From Allodiplogaster sudhausi (taxonomy: Eukaryota; Nematoda; Chromadorea; Rhabditida; Diplogasteridae), in contig CALZFC010000087.1 of assembly GCA_945643635.1 (NCBI GenBank), positions 530,001 through 594,000 on the forward strand: a stretch of DNA of 64,000 bases, in the 5' to 3' direction. Below are positions 55,952 through 64,000 of this stretch, piece after piece. The notes under the pieces are model-generated. The model was not told where the DNA came from. It worked only from the letters and a program-made list of their open reading frames with translations, and made no database searches. The position numbers and the translations under genes are program-made. The stretch's first letter is position 1. Every line of letters starts with the position of its first letter.

Positions 55952-58866
55952 CTAAACATTATTGTCAGCACTTCCACGTATATAGAAGATTGAAAAGGAA
56001 CAGACGTCTGCGATGGCCTCTTCGTGTTGCCTCGTCTCCTTGCCAGCTGCGCTCTGTTCATCCACAAACTTCTGCAGCATTTTGAGGGAGGTGCCGAGGT
56101 GGCCGTGAGCTGCCGCTGACTTTGCAAACACAACCAGGACCTGCAGATAGGAGAGAGGGAAAAGAGGAGAGAGAGAGAGAAAGAGAGAGAGAGAGGAACC
56201 TTGGTGTCGTTGGGATCTACCCACTGAAGAAGCTGTATGAGAGCTGAATCCATCTCAGCCCGGTTCACATGGAAATCGTCGACGGGTGTATTGTCAACCG
56301 CGGTGGCAGTGTCGACTGGCGGCTCTTCCGCTTTCTCCGCAGCTTTCTCTTCATTCTGCTCGGCTGCCTCCGTGGCTTTCTCGCCATCTTCGCGCTTATC
56401 TTCTAAAACATCCACTGTATGCACAATGATTCTTCCCTTCTGTATACCTGAAACGATCTTCTTCTCCAGCAAAGGAGCGGACTGCGAGCGAAGAGACTTC
56501 GGAATGTCTCCCAGGCCAGAGATGTGCACATCCGTGAGTACGGTAGCGCGCACCAGAAGTCCATCAACTGTCGCCGCCTTTCGCTCTTCCATTTCACTGC
56601 CAGACAGAAGTCAATTATCAGGGTCAAAAAGGAAGGAAATAGATAACGGAAAGAAGAGAATGAACCTCTTGAGAGTGAGTGTCTCCAAATCGTAATCATG
56701 GCGAGCTCCGAAGTACTCGAGAACTTGGCTTGGTCGGGTCAGCTCGAGGATCTTGTCGACAATGGAAAGAAGAAGGCGTATCTGCTTCGTCGACTTCTTA
56801 ATTTTCATACAATTGCCATTCAGTCCTCCCGCCCAAGTCCCTCAGTTATAAACGACTTTTCCTCTTAAAGCCCAGACAGTCTTCGCTTAACCTGTGTTTT
56901 AGCTGCGAGTCTTCTCATGAAAGCTAGATGAATAGGGATATGATTTGGGTGTTCCTTCGCGAGTTCATCATAAATATTCTGAGCAGTCGCATCTTCTTTC
57001 GTCTTCTCAATCCAATCAATACGTACATCTCTCAGAGCATCTCAAAGGATTTCATCAACAAATTAATCCATAGGTGGCAAAAATCCTTCAAATCATAACA
57101 TATAAATTAATTACCCGCCATCTCGCTTTCCTGGCTCTTCTTTGGCGCCGAAAGTGTAACCATGGAGAGTCCCTTTGCCTGCCTCTTACCGTACTCGTTC
57201 AGGGTGTATGTCACGGGGATCGCGGCAGAAGTCGCGGCCTGAAGTTAAGAAAATGGTGAGGAAAGAGAGAGGGGGGGGGGCGGGTGGGAGACGTGAAACA
57301 AGAGAAAGAGAGAGCAGAGAGAGAAAGGATAGAGGAGGCGGGTGAGAGACGTGAAACAAGAGAAAGAAAGGAGAGAGAGGAGAGAGAATACAGAAGAATC
57401 ATCTATCTTCCTTCTGAATACGCCGTCGACGTCGAGTATTCAGGAGTTTGGAAGAGTGCGCTGACTAAAGGAAGTCAAGAAGACGTAAAATGGAAGGGGA
57501 TCGCAAGTAAATGTGAAAAAGGGAGAGAGGAAGAATGAAAAAAGCACCCGCCTTCAAGTCATTGTCTCCGAAGACGTGGAAGTGACCGCGGAGGAAGCTC
57601 CCGGCTGCTACTCCCTTCGGCAGTCTGCCACGTATAGAGTAGATGATGAAGAAGTTCAAGAAGGAAAGACTAGAAACAGAACTCACTTGTCATCAGGGAC
57701 ATGGGCGACGTAGAAGTTAAGTTGACGGCCAGGAGGAAGGATCTGGGCTGAGGAGGAGGAGATCTTCTTCGATGATTCAGAGTCGAGGAGAGCGGCGGGA
57801 GTAGGGTAGAGGTCCAAGGAAACAGCAGAAGGGAGACGAGTCACCACACTTCAAAAGAAACATGGAGAGAGGGCAGGGGCGAACATTCAATGCCATACAA
57901 TTCTCATTTCAAGAACCTTATGTGATTCATTAAAAATCACTGCTAAAAAAGAACGAAAAGACAAGAAAATGAAGGAACTTGAGCGGAAGATCTCGCAGTT
58001 TCTCAAGCAAAGCATCGGATGGATGTCTGATTTGGACTTGTACTTTGTGCTCTCCCTTCTCCAGCTTGAATGAATACTGAAAAGGACCAGGCTGAGTTGC
58101 TTCCACTTCAAATGTACTCTCACTAAGAGAAACAGCCAATACTCACTCGATTGGCAAAGCTGCTGGCCATGGCCACGAATTCTTTGCTTGCTGAGAAGAC
58201 TTGGATGAGAAGACAGTCTAATGGCGACTCGTAGAGATAGTCAGAAATTCCGCCAATTTCGAACGACAACTCCGACGACTTGGCAACTAAAGGTAATTTA
58301 CAATTTACCTCATAAGGGATTGGCCTACCCTATGGAAATAGATGACAATGACTCGTGATTTTCTGAAAGCCAAGAGTCAACACATGCCCGTGTGGATTGA
58401 TTCGGCTCATTGGCCTCCCATTGGGACAGACTTTCGCACAAAAAGAGAAAGATCTCTGGATTTTCTTCAAAACTTGAAAAGAAAGATACCATTGAGTTTG
58501 TAAGAGAGAAGAATACGATGAATGACAGTTCCGTCGACGAAGACATCCCTCTCAGACAACGCGTTCAGCTTCACTTCCGAGGGACGAAGAACGCAAATGG
58601 CGTGGCGTAGGCTCAGATTTGGAAGCACCTGCACAAATCAATTATACTCCATTTACTCCTGAAAGGAATCAAATATATTAAAGTGACCTCCACTGCATCT
58701 CTTTCCCAAGCTCGAATGTGGATGTGATTGAAAGCGTCTGCATTGCTCTTAAATCATTACTACATTTTCAAAGTCTCGATCCGACTGAACAATGTGAAAA
58801 ATCATAAGAGACGAATAGAATGAGAACGACAAAGAGGGAAGAAGACCAAAGGTGAGAGAGAGAGGT

Positions 58867-58910
<44 letters not shown>

Positions 58911-61900
58911 TATGGCATGCCAGGTTAATAGAGCGAGGAGCGAAGACGCCGACGAATTGTAGTTGCATGTCAAGAATGGCAGGCGGAGAATTGCGTTGCC
59001 AACTGCGGGAGACGCACACCTATTCAGACAAAGATTGAAGAATGATAATCAGAAAGAGGGAGGGGAGGGGAGAGAGAGACCTCGAGTGTCCTGGCGGAGA
59101 TAACCCCGAAGCCGCGGTGGAATTCCTTTGCCTCCGGCTGCCAGAGCTGCAACGAGAGGGATCCTTTTAGTGTTTCAGAAAAGGAGAAAGAGGGACAATT
59201 AATCCCAGTTCCAGCATGCCCCTCCCGGCTGACTCGGTGAACTTCGTGGTCTCGGAATGCACGATGAGGAGGAAGCTGTGAGCAGTGGACGACGAAGGGA
59301 GTGGGTGGGTCGGTCTCCTTCCTGTCCACTGGTGCCAGGTGGACAACTTAAGCACTCTTATCTCAAGTCGCGCACTCTTTCTGACATGCTTGTCTTAATG
59401 TCAAATGATCTTAAATACTCTTTCATATTAAAAAAAAACCTAAACAAATAAAGGTATCTGATTTTAATTACCACATTACAGGGAACTACAATGTATTAAC
59501 TGACAGCGAAAAGTACAGTTCCAAACTCACTGGCTGCAGTGGCATCTCCGGGGACTTGGATGAAGACTCTCTGAGGCTGTCCCTGTGGGCATTCCAGCCG
59601 CTGCCTGTAAACGGTTGCTCCTTCTGGGACTCTAGCTGGCACGATGATAGTGACGGGAACTCGCGCCACAGGTCCCAGCTCTTCCCCGTGCTTGGCATCC
59701 AATACTTCCACCTAATAAACGGGGGACATCCTCTTGAACAGGAGACGAGAGACGAGAAGAAAAGAGGAGAGAGAAGACAGGAGAAGAGAGGGAAAAGAAA
59801 AGAGGAGAGAAGAGGATACGATAGGAGTATAGAGGAGAGAGGAAGGGAGAGCACCTCTGCATAGTGGACGCGGTTGGCCTCCAGGCCAGTGGGATCGACA
59901 TCGAGAGAAAACTTGGAGGGAGCATTGGACAGCACGAGATGGTTGGGAGTGCGCAGCCAGGGGGCCGTAGAACGCAAGAGAAGGTGTTTCTCCAGCTGCA
60001 CTCCCTCGGTCGCCTCTGCAAACTCCGTCATCTCCACAAAGGAGAGCACGAATGACATTCCAGTACATCCAGGAAGAAACAATGGTCGGAAAATTTAAAT
60101 ATGGATCAGAAAAAGGATATATATTTTTTCCTCTTTCACAACAACAAGTTTTAGAATACAGGCATAATTGTCGGCACACCTTCGGAAACAGCAAACCACC
60201 AAAAAGCTGACCATCTTTTCCGAATACCGGGGAGAGGGAAACAGTGAACTGCTGGGGAGAGCAGACGTCTCTCCACTCTCGCAGATAAACACCGCGAGTT
60301 GTGGGGTGCCCGGTGCGGCTGCAGCGCACCTAAATTCAGAGGAATAAGCTAGAGAAGAGACTCAAACAGATCTATCGACCTCAATCGATCTCAGCTTCGC
60401 AGGCACCGCATCTTCCGGCATCTCTGACAGAAATTTGTAGGCTCGCTCTATCTGAAAAAAAGTAGATAAATTTGAAAAATAATGAAAAGAAAGTTTTAAA
60501 ACTGTGAACATAACCTGAAGGAGTCCGTGTCCAATTGAGAGTTTGTCAGGGACGGAAGAGGGGAAGAGTGCGGAATTCTCGAGAGCCAGTCTGATCTGGA
60601 AGACCGAGAAAGAACGGTCGAGCTTGAGCAGACCGGAGAGTAGACAAGCCACGCCCCCCGCAGCATTCGGACAGGACATTGAAGTGCCATTCATCAACTG
60701 AGTTGCACGACGACAGAATAGAGGAACTCCCGTGACTGCCGCGCCAGGGGCTGAGATGCACACTCCCAGGCTGCCATCCACTCTGAATCAATCTTCTCTC
60801 TCTCCCTCTCTTTCTCTGCTTAAGATTCCATCTCGCTTATAAGTGAATTCTTGGCTAACGCTGGGCCTCGAGCTGACCAGCTGAAGAGATTGGCAGGGAC
60901 GCTGTCGAAGACTCCGTACATGGGGTCTGCCATCTCAGGAGTGAGATATGCGCCGACTCCTAAAGAGGGAGTCGTTCTCTTCCAAATCTACCAAGTGTGC
61001 TCTCACCAATGACATTCTCAGTAGTTCCTCCTGGACAGCCGACAGAGGAGAGGGCGGGGCCAGAGTTGCCGGCAGAGCACATGAACACCACGTTGTGCTT
61101 CTCGATCAGCTCGCGTGCGGCTTGGATAATTCGGCTGAAAAGGCACTTCTCTTCCCTTGTCTCTTTTACGATAGAATTTCCCAAAAAGTTGCTCTGTAAA
61201 CGAGAATAACCAAAAAGTACAGTATTCAACTTTAAAACATTCTATTTTTTCGTCCGAAATTTTCTGGAATGAGTCGGTATAAAAAAAACGACAGTGATAA
61301 GTGAGAAATGTGCGTTAGCTAATGAGAGAGAAGCAATGAAAAGGAATGAAAAAGAAGCAAACCCTTGATTGGCGAAGGCGCTGCTCTCCCCAAATGACAT
61401 GTTGATGATGTTAACATTCCTCTGAGCACAGATGTCAAAGGCCCGAGTCAGTGCCTGTCCAGTCTCCATTGCACTCAACCGAGTGTCACCAATGTTGATT
61501 GAGATGATCTACAAGAAGAGAAGTAGAAGAATGGAAAAGGGAGTGAAGAGAGGGAATGTACCTGAACACCGGGAGCGAGTCCATTCTTGGCCGGTTGGTC
61601 GGGGAAGAAGCCTCCGGCTATGTTAGCCACGTGGCTTCCGTGCGTACTGGAGGGAACGCAGATCTCCACTCGCTTGCCGGAAGTGGCGATGTTGAAGCAG
61701 AACGACAGGTTGTCTACAGAACAGCAAACACAATTCTTCTTTTGACGTTCCCTTGTAATAAACTTAAGATACTAACAGTCGTTAACGAAATCTTTCTCAA
61801 AGTTTTGAAAGGAATGCAACAGAGAAGCCTATTAATATCTATTAACAATACAATAGAATTTAGGATCTTCGTTAAACCTTGCTCGGTCAGCTTAGCATAT

Positions 61901-62980
61901 TCTCCACTGGTACGGAAGCTGGTCATTGGCTGGCAGAGAGAGAGACGGCCACGGAATGAAATGTCCAGGCACGCCCTGTTAAAGATGCTTTGGAAAGCTA
62001 AGCCATTTGTAAAATGAACAAGAGATATACGTTAAAGGAACTAAATGAACTGGAAATAACACTATAACGAACATCCACTTGTCTCCGTCAAACCAGACAA
62101 CGACATCGGCCACGGGTCCCTTGTCCTCCACTTTCTCTTGCGCACGAAGAAATTCGAGGTTGCATGCGAGATTCTCACGCTCCAGTTTGTCCGACTACAA
62201 CACTTTTATTTATATCGTGTACATTCTATAGCAAGAAAAATTGAAGAGAACATAAATTTAAAGAGCATACCAATTTTTCAGAGTTTCCGCCAACGGCTTC
62301 CTCATGACTGGAAAGAAGTCGGAGAGAGTCTGCAGTGGCAAGCGCTTGGCTGCTCTTCCACAGCTCTTCCTTCCGCTCCTTCTTCACAGTCGAGAGAAGA
62401 TTCTTTGGATAAAATTCGTAGATTGCCTTGAACCCGAGATGATACTTCCCTGATGGATTTGTCCAAGTTGGAGGGATCTGGAATGTATTAGTTTGCGATT
62501 TTGGGGGAGAAGGAATGAAATGAACCTTAAGTTTCCTGCCAGTGAGGCCAAGAAGAATGCCGTCCTCTGCACTCCGAATTGTGGTGGTCTCCACATCGCC
62601 CGCGCCAGTTGCATCCAGACAGTCAAGCAGCTTGCGCTTCTTATCACTCGTCACCTTAATCTTCATCATAAACTGCTGCTGAAAACGAATGTCTATTCAA
62701 ATGAGAATAAAGATTCTGCGCACAGACCTTCATCCCCGGCAATGCAGGGTCTACTCCAGTGTCTAGCACGGCCATAATCACTCCGCGACCATCAAACTCC
62801 GGGTTCTTCTCGAGGAAGGATGCCTTACAAGCGAACTATTAAGTTCCATTCAAAAGGACGAAAAGAATAAACCTGTTGGGTTTCTTGTTTTGGCATGAGA
62901 AGTTCGACTGGGAATCCGACCATTTCACCCGGCGATGCACTTTCATTCAACGAAGAGTCATCCGCCTGACGATCCTCCAT
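55952..62980 (-). CDS. tpp-2: tripeptidyl-peptidase II
   Basis: Giant cytosolic subtilisin-type exopeptidase that removes N-terminal tripeptides downstream of the proteasome. The start is [16 protein letters not shown] at 62980, followed by [20 protein letters not shown] with the catalytic Asp (about 62785). The TPP2-specific insert between Asp and His includes [19 protein letters not shown]. The catalytic His is in [13 protein letters not shown] (about 61640), the oxyanion Asn in [14 protein letters not shown] (about 61060), and the catalytic Ser in [13 protein letters not shown] (about 60685). The long C-terminal half is split into many exons down to 55952, for example [20 protein letters not shown] and [11 protein letters not shown]. 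All active-site residues are intact and the length (roughly 1,200-1,300 residues) suits the family. Several introns carry GA tracts (56160, 57270-57390, 58855-58905, 59750-59850), pyrimidine-rich on the sense strand. Confidence 0.93.
57265..57395. repeat. GA-rich direct repeat in a TPP2 intron
   Basis: Contains a poly-G run and two copies of GGGTGGGAGACGTGAAACAA or a near match, about 58 bp apart. Confidence 0.8.
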
Positions 62981-63509
62981 CTTCACAGAACTTATGCAGC
63001 GGATTTGATTGTATCTGCGATGAGTTGAAAAGATAGAATGAGAATGACAAATCAGAAGATGACAACCTGAGAAGAGAAAGAGTGCTGCGTGAACGAAGGG
63101 GAAAAGAGTGAATACGCGTGGAGAAAGAGAAGCGGCTCGCGAGCACTGATGCCGCAACCCGTAAAGCCAAGTTGGCACCGATTCTGTAAGGAGCAACAAC
63201 CAGAAGGCCGCGGTATCACCAACTCCTCTAATCTAGTGTCATATTCGAATAACACAGCATACTGTGGCTAAATGTCAGACTTCCATTTAACTGAACATAA
63301 AAAGTATTCTCGTTCGCTGTGTCAAATGAACACTCTTCAGTCTGCCGGAATGTGTTTAAGAAAAAAACACCAATATTTACTATACAAAGTCATTAACAAA
63401 CGAACTTTCAGTTAATTTACAGATTAAGTCCAGAAATCTAGAAGAACATTTGGAAAAAAAAATTTGGTGAAAATTAATCAGGTAGAGAATTTTTTTGCAT
63501 CTTCTGCGT
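62981..63509. other. upstream region of TPP2
   Basis: Presumed promoter and 5' leader of TPP2, with CT/GA-mixed sequence at 63000-63170 and AT-rich DNA at 63280-63500 that also forms the 3' flank of the next minus-strand gene. Confidence 0.4.
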
Positions 63510-63879
63510 TCATAGGTTATACAAGATGGTATCATTTAGCGAAGTGGGGACAACGTGAGGAGAGAGTTGCACGGGTGGTGAGACAAGAGATTTCTTTTGG
63601 TGTTCATGAGAGGAGTTCTCCGTTTCCCTCGTAGATCTCTCTGCTGTAGAGAGCAGAGATATGCCCAGTTGGTGGATGTCTTCTCTGGAGACACGACAAA
63701 TGCGCTCCAGCTCGCCAGCAATCTCAAAACAGCCTGTCACGCAAGCATGGCAAAGATATCAGCAAAAATTCAGTGAAGCAAACAAACTTCACCGGCGTTT
63801 AACCTAACATGAGAGAGAGGGTATTTAAAAAAGGGACCGCCACACAACTTACGTTTTTACTGTTGATAATTTCACTCAT
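63510..63879 (-). CDS. possible small two-exon gene, unassigned
   Basis: A coding-like exon at 63733-63510 follows a GACAG acceptor and reads GCFEIAGELERICRVSREDI, then helix-like and Ser-rich sequence to a TGA, 74 codons. A short upstream exon 63879-63853 (MSEIINSKN) ends at a consensus donor AAC|GTAAGT. The phases do not match (0 against 1), so either another first exon is used or the alternative frame (AVLRLLASWSAFVVSPEK) is the real one. Function unknown. Confidence 0.35.
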
Positions 63880-63992
63880 GGCTGTTCGAAATTATATCTC
63901 ACGCCGGTTATAACTCGTAAAATGCATGTATCAACCAGAAGTATTGCGGCCATGAGGACATGAGTTAAAAGAGACCTCTTCACCAGCAGCAT
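63876..63992 (-). CDS. possible 38-aa hydrophobic open frame or first exon
   Basis: ATG at 63992 opens MLLVKRSLLTHVLMAAILLV and continues DTCILRVITGVRYNFEQP to TGA at 63876-63878. It has a membrane or signal segment. Its stop codon overlaps the ATG of the next frame (CCATGAGTG). It could be an upstream open frame, or a first exon spliced at GGC|GTGAGA. Confidence 0.3.
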   Translation of the reverse strand: MLLVKRSLLTHVLMAAILLVDTCILRVITGVRYNFEQP

Positions 63993-64000
63993 GACTAATA

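Overview
The window is eukaryotic nuclear DNA, most likely from a nematode. The genes are split by many introns, several of them only 44-47 nt. The protein families fit a worm: a DUF273-type glycosyltransferase, a Pmp3/UPF0057 proteolipid, a membrane-anchored CEST-like carboxylesterase, a FMRFamide-receptor-like GPCR and furin-processed Cys-rich secreted proteins. The genus cannot be fixed from sequence alone. The DNA between exons is packed with (GA)n/(CT)n microsatellites and minisatellites, so most long open frames rich in Ser/Leu or Glu/Arg are artefacts. Genes had to be read exon by exon from splice signals, phase and protein similarity.

Layout. 1-2.4 kb: low-complexity DNA, possibly the last codons of an upstream gene. 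2.46-4.69 kb (-): a 400-aa DUF273 glycosyltransferase with nine exons and three apparent GC-AG introns. 6.1-6.6 kb (+): a small unassigned 64-aa gene. 9.1-16.0 kb: a cluster of three secreted proteins (-, +, +), each with a signal peptide, a basic cleavage site of the form KR|Q, and a Cys/Gly/Pro-rich mature part. 16.85-17.25 kb (-): a 59-aa Pmp3 proteolipid whose stop codon lies in a minisatellite. 20.27-22.12 kb (+): a branched-chain aminotransferase with one apparent frameshift. 23.0-29.7 kb (+): an LRCH-type protein (leucine-rich repeats plus calponin-homology domain), with a possible nested minus-strand gene in a large intron and a near-perfect hairpin in another. 30.9-34.1 kb (-): a class A GPCR. 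37.2-49.1 kb (+): a membrane-anchored carboxylesterase interrupted by an 8.2-kb intron made of a 14-bp satellite. 49.6-51.5 kb (-): Porcupine, the Wnt O-acyltransferase. 51.75-53.29 kb: a 1.5-kb foldback element with a 9-bp target-site duplication, about 630-bp inverted arms and captured coding exons. 53.5-55.8 kb (+): the E2F dimerisation partner DP. 55.95-62.98 kb (-): tripeptidyl-peptidase II. 63.5-64.0 kb (-): one or two small unassigned open frames.

The recognised genes belong to unrelated housekeeping and developmental functions (Wnt lipidation, cell cycle, proteolysis, branched-chain amino-acid catabolism, neuropeptide reception), so there is no operon logic. The strongest candidates for novelty are the foldback element, whose transcript would be a long hairpin, the KR|Q Cys-rich secreted cluster, the enrichment of GC-AG introns in one gene, and the giant polypyrimidine intron.
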